Source: Capnocytophaga granulosa ATCC 51502
GTDB taxonomy: Bacteria; Bacteroidota; Bacteroidia; Flavobacteriales; Flavobacteriaceae
DNA: 64,000 nt
Assembly (NCBI RefSeq): GCF_000411115.1
Contig: NZ_KE150242.1
Coordinates: 1 to 64,000, forward strand
Reading direction: 5' to 3'
Under the pieces are notes generated by a model, which saw only the letters and a list, made by a program, of their open reading frames with translations, made no database searches and was not told where the DNA came from. Position numbers and translations under genes: made by a program. Of this stretch, positions 34,784 through 43,737 are shown in pieces (position 1 is the first letter of the stretch; each line of letters opens with the position of its first letter).

Positions 34784-36232
34784 TTATTTTAATGTTTTTA
34801 AAAATTCCTTGCCTTTATCAGTAAGGTAGTATTGTTGCTTGCTACTTGTGGGCTTATCAGGAATGGTAAGAGCTACAAAACCTTGTTCTATAGCAGGGTT
34901 GAGATAGTTCACTCTAAAATATTTCCTATCAGCCAATTCTAAACGATTTTGAATTTCTTCTCTATTATGTAAACCCTCAAATACCTTTAAAAGTTCTTTG
35001 ACTTGGGGGGTAACTTGGGGGGTACTTGGGGGGTACTTGGGGGGTACTTGGGGGGTATCTTGTGCGGTAACTTGCCTGGTACTTGCCTGGTACTTGGGGG
35101 GTACTTGCATGGTGTCTTGCGCGGTAGCTTGGGCTTCTTCTTCCATAAGTGCTTGTAAATCTTCATCTATAGGAAAGATTACTCGCAAGGTGTTTTCCAT
35201 AAACCTAAAAGATTCTTTAGGATAACTCTGCAAAATACGTGGAATACCAGAACCTAAATGTTCTACTAACTCTACATCACGGAAGATGCGCATCAACTCT
35301 TTGTTGCGGGGTATAGAAGTGCCTGAGAAGAATTCTTCTTGCGAAATACCATAAGGGAGTCCGCCACAAGAGGTAATGACCAATCGGTCTTTAAAAATCT
35401 CGAACTTAGGTGCTACTTCATAGGTATAATCGTTGTGAACAAAGGCATTAATCACAGCCTCACGAAGGGCAACAGGATTCCAAAGGCGACGTTCTAAACG
35501 CTGTTTGTAGGTTATCTTGGTAAAAGTTCGGTTCTCAAGATTGAGTTTGTCTAATACCTGCTGGGTTGCTTTGATAAGAGATTCGTGTCCGTACTCTTCA
35601 TTCTGTACCAAATCAACTTGGTCAATCCCTGCATAGCGTGCTACTCTCACCGATATATTATTGATATCGTTCATTAAGTAAGCTACATAGTTGTAATCGC
35701 CATCTTCATTCAAAAGTTCTAAATTTCTTGCAAATTGCTCGTTGAGGGTTTTACCCATCGATTGGTAATAGATTTGCAACTGCTGGAAGCGTAAATCTTT
35801 CTTAGGAGACTTTATTTTACCTATTGAATAACGTGTACGCTTGGTAAATAACTCTTCTATTTGTCGGGAGGGCATAGGTTCTGAAGCACTGCCTATACGG
35901 ATGAAAGCCCCTTTTTCTGAAAGCCCATATTTCTTGATGTAATAAGGCTTTTCATATCCTCCTGCTACAATGATTTTAACAATATTCTTATCATTGCGTT
36001 TTTCCAAAAGAATATCAAATAACCCCATACACGAGGGGAGAATATTATTTTTAAAGCGGTCTTTGAGTTCTAATTGTACAGCATCGGGGTTAGGAACACC
36101 AATGGTTTTTCCTGTTTTATCAATGCCGATATAGATAAAACCACCTTCATTTGTATTGAGAAAAGCAACGACTTCCTTTTCTAATTCAGGGGTAACTTGT
36201 CGCTTGTATTCTATGTTTTTGGATTCAATCAT
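34784..36232 (-). CDS. AlbA_2-domain / GHKL ATP-binding protein with repeat linker
   Basis: A 482-residue protein. The N-terminal AlbA_2 (Schlafen-like) domain is NIEYKRQVTPELEKEVVAFLNTNEGGFIYIGID. The middle has a HATPase_c_4/RecG-type part (ALREAVINAFVHNDYTY, LVITSCGGLPYG, RNKELMRIF). At about 370-415 a Q-V-P-P/T-P-Q-V linker is encoded by a tandem 11/12-bp array, and a winged-helix domain ends the protein. Proteins of this form are often called RNA-binding or ATP-dependent transcriptional regulators. An 11-bp change in the array would remove the winged helix. It has its own promoter at 36256-36263. Confidence 0.82.
   Translation of the reverse strand: MIESKNIEYKRQVTPELEKEVVAFLNTNEGGFIYIGIDKTGKTIGVPNPDAVQLELKDRFKNNILPSCMGLFDILLEKRNDKNIVKIIVAGGYEKPYYIKKYGLSEKGAFIRIGSASEPMPSRQIEELFTKRTRYSIGKIKSPKKDLRFQQLQIYYQSMGKTLNEQFARNLELLNEDGDYNYVAYLMNDINNISVRVARYAGIDQVDLVQNEEYGHESLIKATQQVLDKLNLENRTFTKITYKQRLERRLWNPVALREAVINAFVHNDYTYEVAPKFEIFKDRLVITSCGGLPYGISQEEFFSGTSIPRNKELMRIFRDVELVEHLGSGIPRILQSYPKESFRFMENTLRVIFPIDEDLQALMEEEAQATAQDTMQVPPKYQASTRQVTAQDTPQVPPKYPPSTPQVTPQVKELLKVFEGLHNREEIQNRLELADRKYFRVNYLNPAIEQGFVALTIPDKPTSSKQQYYLTDKGKEFLKTLK
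35001..35125. repeat. 11/12-bp tandem repeat inside the AlbA_2 gene, G6-rich on plus strand
   Basis: Units of form ACTTNNNNGGT have lengths, from 35001, of 11,12,11,11,11,12,12,11,11,11,12. The 11-mers come in blocks of three, which keeps the reading frame. Six G6 tracts (35005-10, 35017-22, 35028-33, 35039-44, 35050-55, 35096-101) fit a G-quadruplex on the plus strand. Confidence 0.88.
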
Positions 36233-36255
36233 TGTAAAATGAGGTTTTTATAGGG

Positions 36256-36263
36256 CAAAGATA
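36256..36263 (-). promoter_or_regulatory. -7 box TATCTTTG for the AlbA_2 gene
   Basis: Minus-strand -7 element 24 bp upstream of the ATG at 36232; an internal promoter within the long minus-strand gene run. Confidence 0.6.
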
Positions 36264-36281
36264 GTGATAATTTACCAATTA

Positions 36282-36665
36282 TTAAACTGTAATCTCTACC
36301 ATATTACCATCAGGGTCAAGGACAACACTCTCATAATAACCGTCACCTGTGGTGCGAGGAGCACTAAAACACTTGTAACCTGCGGCTATGATTTTCTGAG
36401 TAAGTGTATCAACCGCTTCTTTGCTTCCTACACTAAAGGCAAAATGTATAAGGCCTTCATTCATCACTCTGTCCAAACGTTTGCTAAGATTGGGACGCCA
36501 CATAATCTCCAAGCGGGTACCACTGTCAAAACTTAGAAAATAGGTATGTAGGCCTGTTTTAGGGTTGTGGTATAACTGGTTTGGTTTCGCACCAAAATAA
36601 GTTTCATAAAAAGACTTAGAAACTTCTAAGTCTTTTACATACAATGCAATATGATCTATTTTCAT
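36282..36665 (-). CDS. VOC-family protein (glyoxalase-like)
   Basis: A 127-residue protein. KIDHIALYVKDLEVSKSFYETYFGAKP at the N-terminus and GDGYYESVVLDPDGNMVEITV at the C-terminus are the two VOC modules; His 5 and the terminal Glu are candidate metal ligands. Close relatives are annotated as lactoylglutathione lyase-like or glyoxalase proteins. It lies 32 bp downstream of the GNAT gene on the same strand. Confidence 0.87.
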   Translation of the reverse strand: MKIDHIALYVKDLEVSKSFYETYFGAKPNQLYHNPKTGLHTYFLSFDSGTRLEIMWRPNLSKRLDRVMNEGLIHFAFSVGSKEAVDTLTQKIIAAGYKCFSAPRTTGDGYYESVVLDPDGNMVEITV

Positions 36666-36697
36666 AGTGGTAAATTATTAATGAGCTAATTGGAAAA

Positions 36698-37159
36698 TTA
36701 ATCAATTGCTGAATTACTCTTCACCATCTTGTATTTCTTCCTTTCTCCTTCAATAGTGGCCACTACTTCAAAACCGAGTTTTGTATAAAGACCTTTAGCT
36801 ACGGGGTTGTCATCAAATACATTTAGGCTAATAGAATGAACACTTTTATCCTCAAAAAGCATTGCAATAAATAAGTGCATAGCCTTAGTGCCTAATCCTT
36901 TTCCTGTAAGGGAAGGATTGATAAGGAATCTGCCAATATGTACATTGCTCCCTTCAACCCTTATTTGCTGAATCATTCCTATAAAACTATCCTCTGCCTC
37001 AATGCGAAAGCAATGAGACAAAGCATTGAGCGCTTCTATGGTAAGAGGATACGGCAAAGTATCTCCTGCCCATTGTTGCAAGAAATCAGCCTCTTTGCTA
37101 TTTGTCCAGTGTATGATAGCCTGCTTGTCTTCAGGCAATAATCCTTCAGTTATTCTCAT
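36698..37159 (-). CDS. GNAT-family N-acetyltransferase
   Basis: A 153-residue protein with the GNAT motifs: IGRFLINPSLTGKGLGTKAMHLFIAMLF is motif A with the acetyl-CoA pyrophosphate loop (GKGLGT), and LNVFDDNPVAKGLYTKLGFEVV is motif B. I use MRITEGLLPEDKQAI at 37159, 4 bp after the membrane-fusion gene, rather than the overlapping ATG at 37174. The substrate is unknown. Confidence 0.85.
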   Translation of the reverse strand: MRITEGLLPEDKQAIIHWTNSKEADFLQQWAGDTLPYPLTIEALNALSHCFRIEAEDSFIGMIQQIRVEGSNVHIGRFLINPSLTGKGLGTKAMHLFIAMLFEDKSVHSISLNVFDDNPVAKGLYTKLGFEVVATIEGERKKYKMVKSNSAID

Positions 37160-37163
37160 TTTT

Positions 37164-38144
37164 TTACTTTTCACTCACTAATACGGACATTCCAGGTCTT
37201 AGATCCTTTACTTTCTCAGTAGGGTAGGCCTTGATAGCGAAAGTCTTCTTGTCAAAATCGCCTTTACTTTTAGTAGCAGTCCAAGTGGCAAAATCGGCTT
37301 GTACGGCTATGTGTTTTACTTCCATTTCTATCTGCTGATTACCAAGAGCAGGTACAATACCTTTGAACTTGGTACCAATCTTGAAGTCAGCCATTTTGTC
37401 CTCACGAATGTTGAACACTACCCATTCGTCCTGAGTATCAATAAGGTTCATTACAGGATAACCCGCATTGACAATCTCGCCTTCGTTGGGGATAATGGTC
37501 TGTATCTCGGCATCGGCAGGAGCAAATACCTTAGCACCGTCCTTATAGGCATTCACTTCGGTGATGACTCCTTGGGCTTGAGCGACAAGGGCTTGGGCGG
37601 CGGTTTTGTCTTCTACACGTGCACCATTTTTGGCCATTTCGTATTGTGATTTGGCGGCTTCAGCTTGTTTCTGTAGGGCGACCATTTGGGTATAAGCTTC
37701 GTCTTTCTTTTGAGCAGGCAACACCTTGTCGTTGTAGAGGTTGCTTACACGCTGATAGGTTTTTTCGGCCAGTTCAGCGGCGGCTTGGGCTTGTTGCCAT
37801 ACGTTGTAGGCACCTTGTATTTGTTCTGTGCGGGCACCACGTTGAGCTTTGTCGCTTTGGGCTTGGGCAGCTAGGCGCGCGGCTTCGGCTTGGGAGAGTT
37901 TGGCATCAAGCTCAGTGCTTTCAAGTTCTAAAAGGAGGTCGCCCTTATGTACCGCGTCGCCTTCTTGCTTATAGATGGCCTTCACCCTACCGGGTACTTT
38001 GGGAGCAACATTGATCTGTTTGGCCTCTACTTGTCCTTGCAAATAGGTAGGTTCGCTATTGCTAAAGAAGTAGATAGAAAGAGAGATAACAGCTGCAAAT
38101 ACAGCAATGGTAACTAGAAGTCCAGTGATATTTTTCTTTTTCAT
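37164..38144 (-). CDS. HlyD-family efflux membrane-fusion protein
   Basis: A 326-residue periplasmic adaptor. One N-terminal membrane helix (about 7-27), a lipoyl-like/barrel-sandwich start (LQGQVEAKQINVAPKVPGRVKAIYKQEGDAVHKGDLLLELES), an Ala/Gln-rich coiled coil (about 78-190), then the second barrel half and beta-barrel (VFAPADAEIQTIIPNEGEIVNAGYPVMNLID). It should pair with the two ABC-2 permeases at 23814-26136; in this genome about 11 kb of small genes separate them on the same strand. No outer-membrane TolC-like gene is visible here. Confidence 0.88.
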   Translation of the reverse strand: MKKKNITGLLVTIAVFAAVISLSIYFFSNSEPTYLQGQVEAKQINVAPKVPGRVKAIYKQEGDAVHKGDLLLELESTELDAKLSQAEAARLAAQAQSDKAQRGARTEQIQGAYNVWQQAQAAAELAEKTYQRVSNLYNDKVLPAQKKDEAYTQMVALQKQAEAAKSQYEMAKNGARVEDKTAAQALVAQAQGVITEVNAYKDGAKVFAPADAEIQTIIPNEGEIVNAGYPVMNLIDTQDEWVVFNIREDKMADFKIGTKFKGIVPALGNQQIEMEVKHIAVQADFATWTATKSKGDFDKKTFAIKAYPTEKVKDLRPGMSVLVSEK

Positions 38145-38164
38145 GGAATAAAAAATTAATGCTG

Positions 38165-38172
38165 CAAAATTA
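38165..38172 (-). promoter_or_regulatory. -7 box TAATTTTG for the efflux/accessory gene run
   Basis: Minus-strand -7 element 21 bp before the ATG at 38144, at the head of the 14-kb minus-strand run. Confidence 0.6.
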
Positions 38173-38267
38173 GGGAAGATTTACCATATAGGAGGACTTT
38201 TGCCTAAAAAGATTTTTAAGATAGATTAAAAACGCAGCTCTATCATAGGCCTTGGAAAATAACAAAG

Positions 38268-38288
38268 TTTTCACTTTTCGTTTTTCAC
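38268..38288. repeat. Short heptamer array TTTTCAC
   Basis: Three units (TTTTCAC TTTTCGT TTTTCAC) just upstream of the pyrC -7 box. Confidence 0.55.
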
Positions 38289-38297
38289 TTAAATATG

Positions 38298-38305
38298 TAT
38301 CTTTG
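38298..38305 (+). promoter_or_regulatory. -7 box TATCTTTG for pyrC
   Basis: Plus-strand -7 element 45 bp upstream of the ATG at 38350. Confidence 0.6.
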
Positions 38306-38349
38306 CATCGTCGTTATCTTGTTCTATAACGACTGAAATCGTGATAATT

Positions 38350-39687
38350 ATGAAAACACTTCTAAAAAACGGCAAATTAATCTCGGATCATCGTATTCAA
38401 GAAGCCGACTTACTTATTGAGAATGAACGCATTGCTAAGATAGCCTCGGATATCTCGGCCAAAGAAGCCCAAAAGGTAATTGACCTGGAGGGTATGCTGG
38501 TACTCCCAGGGGTGATTGACGACCAAGTGCATTTTCGTGAACCTGGTCTTACCCATAAGGCGACCATTGCTACAGAAAGTGCGGCCGCAGTGGCGGGGGG
38601 TACTACTACTTTCTTTGACCAGCCCAATACAATTCCCCAGACTACGACCATTGCAGCCCTAGAGGACAAGTTTGCCACAGCAGCTCGTACCTCATTGGCC
38701 AATTTCTCTTTCTTGCTAGGGGGTACCAATGACAATATAGAGGAGCTCAAGCGCATTAATCCAAAGAATACCGCGGGGGTGAAGCTCTTCTTAGGTTCTT
38801 CCACAGGGAATATGCTAGTGGATAACGAGAAGACAATTGAGACGATATTCAGGAATGTATCTACCCTTATTGCCGCACATTGTGAGGACGAACAAACGAT
38901 CCGCCGCAACTTGGAGCATTACCTCTCTCTCTATGGAGCAGAAATTCCTGTAAAGTGTCACCCACTGATTCGCAGTGCGGAGGCTTGCTATCTCTCCTCC
39001 TCACGAGCTATTGCTCTGGCTAAGCAAACGGGCGCACGCTTCCACGTTTTCCACTTATCCACTGCCAAGGAAACAGAACTCTTGGACAACAGCTTGCCAC
39101 TTGACCAAAAGAAGATTACCGCCGAGGCTTGTATCCATCACCTTTGGTTTACTGACCAAGATTATGACCAAAAGGGCGTACTGATTAAGTGGAATCCTGC
39201 GGTCAAGACCTTGGAAGACCGAGAGGCTATTTGGCAGGCACTTTTGGACAATCGTATAGATGTGATAGCCACTGACCATGCTCCCCATACCTTGGAGGAA
39301 AAAGCAGCGAAGGAATACCAAAAAATCCCCTCAGGGGCACCCTTGGTACAACACGCCTTGGTAGCAGCCCTGACCATGTTCCAACAGAGAGGTCTTCCTC
39401 TGGAGCGATTGGTAGAGAAGATGTGCCATAACCCTGCTATTCTCTTTAGAATACAAGATAGGGGTTACCTCCGTGAGGGCTATTATGCCGATATAGCTTG
39501 TGTAGCGGAGCATACTCCTTGGCAGGTGTCGAAGGAGAATATCCTCTATAAGTGTGGTTGGTCGCCTTTGGAAGGCACTACCTTTGACTATAAAGTAGCT
39601 TATACTTTTGTCAATGGTCATTTGGTATATGATAAGGGAACTATCTTATCCCAAGAAAAAGGAAAAAGAGTGTTGTTTGATAATTAA
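38350..39687 (+). CDS. pyrC: Dihydroorotase
   Basis: A 445-residue protein of the large (class I-like) dihydroorotase type. It catalyses the cyclisation of N-carbamoyl-aspartate to dihydroorotate in pyrimidine synthesis. Metal-site motifs are GVIDDQVHFREPG (HxR), HLSTAKET and VIATDHAPHTLEEK; the last Asp is the catalytic base. The ATG at 38350 is chosen over a GTG at 38341. pyrB and pyrR lie about 9 kb away on the other strand, so the pathway genes are dispersed. Confidence 0.92.
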   Translation: MKTLLKNGKLISDHRIQEADLLIENERIAKIASDISAKEAQKVIDLEGMLVLPGVIDDQVHFREPGLTHKATIATESAAAVAGGTTTFFDQPNTIPQTTTIAALEDKFATAARTSLANFSFLLGGTNDNIEELKRINPKNTAGVKLFLGSSTGNMLVDNEKTIETIFRNVSTLIAAHCEDEQTIRRNLEHYLSLYGAEIPVKCHPLIRSAEACYLSSSRAIALAKQTGARFHVFHLSTAKETELLDNSLPLDQKKITAEACIHHLWFTDQDYDQKGVLIKWNPAVKTLEDREAIWQALLDNRIDVIATDHAPHTLEEKAAKEYQKIPSGAPLVQHALVAALTMFQQRGLPLERLVEKMCHNPAILFRIQDRGYLREGYYADIACVAEHTPWQVSKENILYKCGWSPLEGTTFDYKVAYTFVNGHLVYDKGTILSQEKGKRVLFDN

Positions 39688-39711
39688 ACAATTAAGAATT
39701 AAGAATGAAAT
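39682..39711. repeat. Short heptamer array AATTAAG covering the start codon of 39705
   Basis: Two AATTAAG units are followed by a third, AATGAAA, that contains the ATG of the next gene. Confidence 0.5.
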
Positions 39712-40730
39712 CAGTTTCTTTAACCGTCTCACAGATAGAACGTTTGACAGCTGAGTCGGTAAAAATATCTTTTGAGATTCCTCAGAAGGATCGTTTTTCG
39801 TTTGATTTTTTTGCAGGACAGTTTGTAGCCCTGCAACAGGAGATAAATGGAGAGCAGGTAAGGCGTGCCTATTCTATCTGTTCGTCGCCATATGAGCCAC
39901 TGCTTAGTGTGGGTATCAAGCAGATACCAGGGGGGCGTTTCTCTACCTTTGCCTGCCAACAGCTCAAGGAGGGAGACCAATTGGAGGTCTTTCCTCCAGA
40001 GGGGAAGTTTGCCTATATTCCTGAGATCTCCCCAGAGAACTTGGGGCTTTTTGCCGCAGGGAGTGGTATTACCCCTATGCTGAGCATTATCAAGGTAGCA
40101 CTGGAGAAGACCCAATGCAAGATTCTTTTGGTCTATGGCAATAGAACCCCTGAAACGACTATGTTTCTTTCTGATATTGAAGCACTTAAGGCACAGTATC
40201 CCGATAGGCTTCTGGTACAATATGTCTATAGCAAGACTCAGCAGGAGGGGGCGCTTTCAGGACATATAGACCCGCCTATGGTCGAGCAATTGCTTAAGGA
40301 AACCTATAAAGAGGTGAATTTTGGTCGCTTCTATATCTGTGGGCCACAGGCCATGGTGGAGGCTGTAAGGGATCGTCTGCAGAAGGATTATGATAAGAAG
40401 AAAATCCATACCGAACTATTTACCGTAACTGATAGCAAGAAGCAGTACACAGGAACTACCGAGATAACGGTACGCATAGGTGGAGAGGAAAAGACCTTTA
40501 CCATAGAGCGGAAACAAAACATACTCAGCGAATTGCTTGCCAAGGGCTTGGACGTATCTTATTCCTGCCTTACAGGGGCTTGTAGCAGCTGTATAGGCAA
40601 GGTAACTGAGGGCAGTGCCGAGATGGACAACAACCAAATACTAATAGAACGAGAGGTCAAAGAAGGCAAGATACTCACCTGTCAAGCGCACCCCACTTGT
40701 GATCATATGAGATTAGAATTTAATTACTAA
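39705..40730 (+). CDS. Ferredoxin-NAD(P)H reductase with C-terminal 2Fe-2S domain (PaaE type)
   Basis: A 341-residue protein with three modules. The FAD-binding barrel is RRAYSICSSPYEP (RxYS motif). The NAD(P)-binding domain has AAGSGITPMLSIIKVAL and the FYICGPQAMVEAV end motif. The C-terminal plant-type ferredoxin carries ligands in SCLTGACSSCIGKV plus a distal Cys in LTCQAHP. This order is that of PaaE-like oxygenase reductases; no oxygenase gene is nearby. It follows pyrC by 17 bp. Confidence 0.87.
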   Translation: MKSVSLTVSQIERLTAESVKISFEIPQKDRFSFDFFAGQFVALQQEINGEQVRRAYSICSSPYEPLLSVGIKQIPGGRFSTFACQQLKEGDQLEVFPPEGKFAYIPEISPENLGLFAAGSGITPMLSIIKVALEKTQCKILLVYGNRTPETTMFLSDIEALKAQYPDRLLVQYVYSKTQQEGALSGHIDPPMVEQLLKETYKEVNFGRFYICGPQAMVEAVRDRLQKDYDKKKIHTELFTVTDSKKQYTGTTEITVRIGGEEKTFTIERKQNILSELLAKGLDVSYSCLTGACSSCIGKVTEGSAEMDNNQILIEREVKEGKILTCQAHPTCDHMRLEFNY

Positions 40731-40740
40731 AATACAGACC

Positions 40741-43731
40741 ATGAAACATAGAAACTGGATTCTTTTGGCCTTGCTACTGCTTTCAAGTCCCCTATGGGCA
40801 CAGCGTACTGCTCGCTATACGGATAGGGACGCTCGCCTGAAGAAAGCTCGCTCGCTCTACCAACAAGAGCAATATAAGGCCGCCCAACACCTTTTCAAGC
40901 AAGAACTTTTCAAGGCCAATACCTTGGCCGATAAGGAATTGTGTAGCTACTATATTGCTTCGGCAGCTATTCGCCTAAGGCAACAAGGAGCCGATAAGCT
41001 CATGACGCAGTACCTAAAGGACTATCCCACTTCTTCCTATGCAGCCCAAGCCAACCTTGAGGTAGGGGATTACTATTTTGACAAAGGAGATACCAAAACG
41101 GCCATTTTATGGTATGACAAGGTAGAAATACCTACTCTCTCAACCAAGCAAAAGGAAAAATTTGACTTCCAATATGGATATGCCCTTTTTGCTCACGGAG
41201 ACAAGGAGACCGCTCAGCAATACCTTTCTCAGGTGAAGAACTCCAAAGAATATGGAAAGAAAGCAGCCTACTATTTAGGATATATAGCCTATGATGCCGA
41301 TGATTATCAAAAGGCCAATGACTTTTTCCAACAAGTGGGTGAGGAGAAGGAACTCAATAAGAATCTGTCTTATTATCAGGCAGATATGAACTTTAAGCAA
41401 GGTAATTTTCAAAAAGCCTTGCAGGAGGGGCTTCTACAGTTGGAAAAGACCAATAACCCCCAATACCGTTCTGAGATTAACAAGATCATAGGGGAGAGCT
41501 ATTTCAACCTCAAGGAGTATACCAAGGCCATTCCTTACTTGGAGGCTTACAAGGGGAAGAATGGTGCTTATACCAATACCGACCTCTATTACTTAGGCTT
41601 TGCCTACTATAAGCAAGGGGAGTACCAAAAGGCTATAGGTCAGTTCAATCGGATTATCAACGGAAAGAATGAGGTAGCACAGAATGCGTATTACCACTTG
41701 GCACAGTGTTACCTGAAAACAGACCAAAAACAGCAGGCACTCAATGCCTTTCGCAACGCCTATCAGATGAATTTTGTCCCAGCCATAAAGCAGGATGCAC
41801 ACCTGAACTACGCCCGCCTGAGTTATGATATAGGCAATGCCTATGAGTCTACTCCTAAAGTAATACAGTCCTATATGGACACCTATCCCAATAGCCATAC
41901 CGAAGAGCTTAAAGGACTCTTGGTGGATTCCTATATCACTTCAGGAGGCTATCGTGAGGCCTTGGATTTGTTAGAGAAATCCGCTACGGCAGATCCTAAG
42001 ATACGCCAGAAGGTGGCTTTTCTCTATGCCATGCAGCTCTATGGTGATGCCAAATTCAAGGAAGCGTTGCCTTATTTTGAGCAAGCAAAAAAGAGCCAAG
42101 CCGATGCCGAGTTTCAGGCAAGAGCTACTTATTGGAGTGGAGAGACAGCTTATCAGTTGCACCTTTACCCAGAGGCTCAAAAGGATTTTTCCGCTTTCCT
42201 TCAGGGGGGGCACACTTCTCTTGTGGAATATCCTAAGGCGCTCTATGGGCTGGCTTATGCGCTCTTTAATCAGAAAAAATATGCCGAAGCAGCAGAATAT
42301 TTTGCCAAATATGCCCAGACCCATCCAGAAGCCCTACGCCTCTCCGATGCATACTTGCGCTTGGGAGATTGCAACTTTGCCACAGGGAAGTATTGGCCTG
42401 CTATGGAGGCGTATGACAAGGTAATCGCCGCTAAAGCGACCAATACTGATTATGCAGCATTCCAAAAGGCCATCAGCTATGGTATAGTGGATAGAGTGCC
42501 TAAGAAAATAGAAGCACTTACGGCTTTTATCCAAGATTATCCCCAGTCCAATCTCAGAGAGGACGCGCTCTATGAACTGGCCAATACCTATGTAAATCAA
42601 GGAAAACCAGAAAAGGCTTCAGAGTTGTATAATACCTTGAAAACCCAATATAAGGATGGAACCTATACAGTGCGAGCTATGCTCCGAGAAGGACTTATGC
42701 TTTATAACAAGAATGAAAATGAGAAGGCGTTGGCTCTTTTCAAGGAGATTACCAAGAAATATCCTTCTTCTCCAGAGGCCTTGCAGGCGGTAAGTACGGC
42801 TAAGAATATCTATGCCGAACAAGGAAAGATGGAGGAATATGCCGCTTGGGCTAAGGGCTTGGGCTATGTGAAGGTATCCGATAGCGAACTGGATAGTGCG
42901 GCCTTTGAGGCAGCCGAACGCCTCTATGTACAGCATAAAAAGCAAGAGGCCAAGCCAGCCTTGGAGAAATACCTAAAGGATTTCCCTAAGGGAGCTAATG
43001 CGGCTCAAGCACGCTTCTATTTGGCACAGCTTTATTTTGAGGACAACCAAAAGGCTCAGGCACGCCCACTTTATGAAAAGGTATTGGAGGACGGCCGCAA
43101 TGAATACTCCGAACAGGTGTTGCTCAGGCTTAGCCATATCTACTTAGAGAAAGACGAGACAGAAAAGGTGCTTCCCTTGCTCAAGGAATTGGAAAAAACG
43201 TCTCCGGTATTACAGAATGTGATCTTTGCCCGTTCTAACCTAATGAGTTGTTTCTACAAGCAAAAGAATTATCCTGAAGCGATAGCTTATGCCCAAAAGA
43301 TCTTGGCCGAGAAAGCTGTTGAGGAACGCCTTAAGAGTGATGCCCATGTGATTTTGGCACGTGCCTATATGGCTACAGGTGCCGAGGCAGAAGCAGAAAA
43401 GGAATACGCCCTATTGCGCAAGAGTGCTACCGACGCACTTATGGCCGAAGCACTCTATTACGATGCTTATTTTAAGAACAAAGCCAAGCAGTACAAGAAG
43501 TCCAACGAAGTGGTACAGAAGTTGGCCAAGGAATATGGGGGCTATAAGGAGTTTTCAGCCAAAGGCTTGGTCTTAATGGCTAAGAACTTCTATGGACTGA
43601 AGGACTTGTATCAAGCCAACTATATTCTAAGCAGTGTATTAGAGAACTTCAAGGACTATCCAGAGGTAATCCAAGAGGCACAGGAGGCGATGAAATTGAT
43701 AAAGACAAACGAAAAGAAATCTAACAAATAA
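40741..43731 (+). CDS. Large tetratricopeptide-repeat protein, periplasmic
   Basis: A 996-residue protein with a signal peptide (MKHRNWILLALLLLSSPLWAQ) and TPR/Sel1-like helical repeats over essentially its whole length (e.g. YYLGFAYYKQGEYQKAIGQFNRII, LYGLAYALFNQKKYAEAAEYFAKYAQ). Such large periplasmic TPR proteins are conserved in Flavobacteriia next to an outer-membrane barrel gene, as here 6 bp downstream. A scaffold or assembly role is likely; no defined function is known to me. Confidence 0.85.
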   Translation: MKHRNWILLALLLLSSPLWAQRTARYTDRDARLKKARSLYQQEQYKAAQHLFKQELFKANTLADKELCSYYIASAAIRLRQQGADKLMTQYLKDYPTSSYAAQANLEVGDYYFDKGDTKTAILWYDKVEIPTLSTKQKEKFDFQYGYALFAHGDKETAQQYLSQVKNSKEYGKKAAYYLGYIAYDADDYQKANDFFQQVGEEKELNKNLSYYQADMNFKQGNFQKALQEGLLQLEKTNNPQYRSEINKIIGESYFNLKEYTKAIPYLEAYKGKNGAYTNTDLYYLGFAYYKQGEYQKAIGQFNRIINGKNEVAQNAYYHLAQCYLKTDQKQQALNAFRNAYQMNFVPAIKQDAHLNYARLSYDIGNAYESTPKVIQSYMDTYPNSHTEELKGLLVDSYITSGGYREALDLLEKSATADPKIRQKVAFLYAMQLYGDAKFKEALPYFEQAKKSQADAEFQARATYWSGETAYQLHLYPEAQKDFSAFLQGGHTSLVEYPKALYGLAYALFNQKKYAEAAEYFAKYAQTHPEALRLSDAYLRLGDCNFATGKYWPAMEAYDKVIAAKATNTDYAAFQKAISYGIVDRVPKKIEALTAFIQDYPQSNLREDALYELANTYVNQGKPEKASELYNTLKTQYKDGTYTVRAMLREGLMLYNKNENEKALALFKEITKKYPSSPEALQAVSTAKNIYAEQGKMEEYAAWAKGLGYVKVSDSELDSAAFEAAERLYVQHKKQEAKPALEKYLKDFPKGANAAQARFYLAQLYFEDNQKAQARPLYEKVLEDGRNEYSEQVLLRLSHIYLEKDETEKVLPLLKELEKTSPVLQNVIFARSNLMSCFYKQKNYPEAIAYAQKILAEKAVEERLKSDAHVILARAYMATGAEAEAEKEYALLRKSATDALMAEALYYDAYFKNKAKQYKKSNEVVQKLAKEYGGYKEFSAKGLVLMAKNFYGLKDLYQANYILSSVLENFKDYPEVIQEAQEAMKLIKTNEKKSNK

Positions 43732-43737
43732 TTGATA

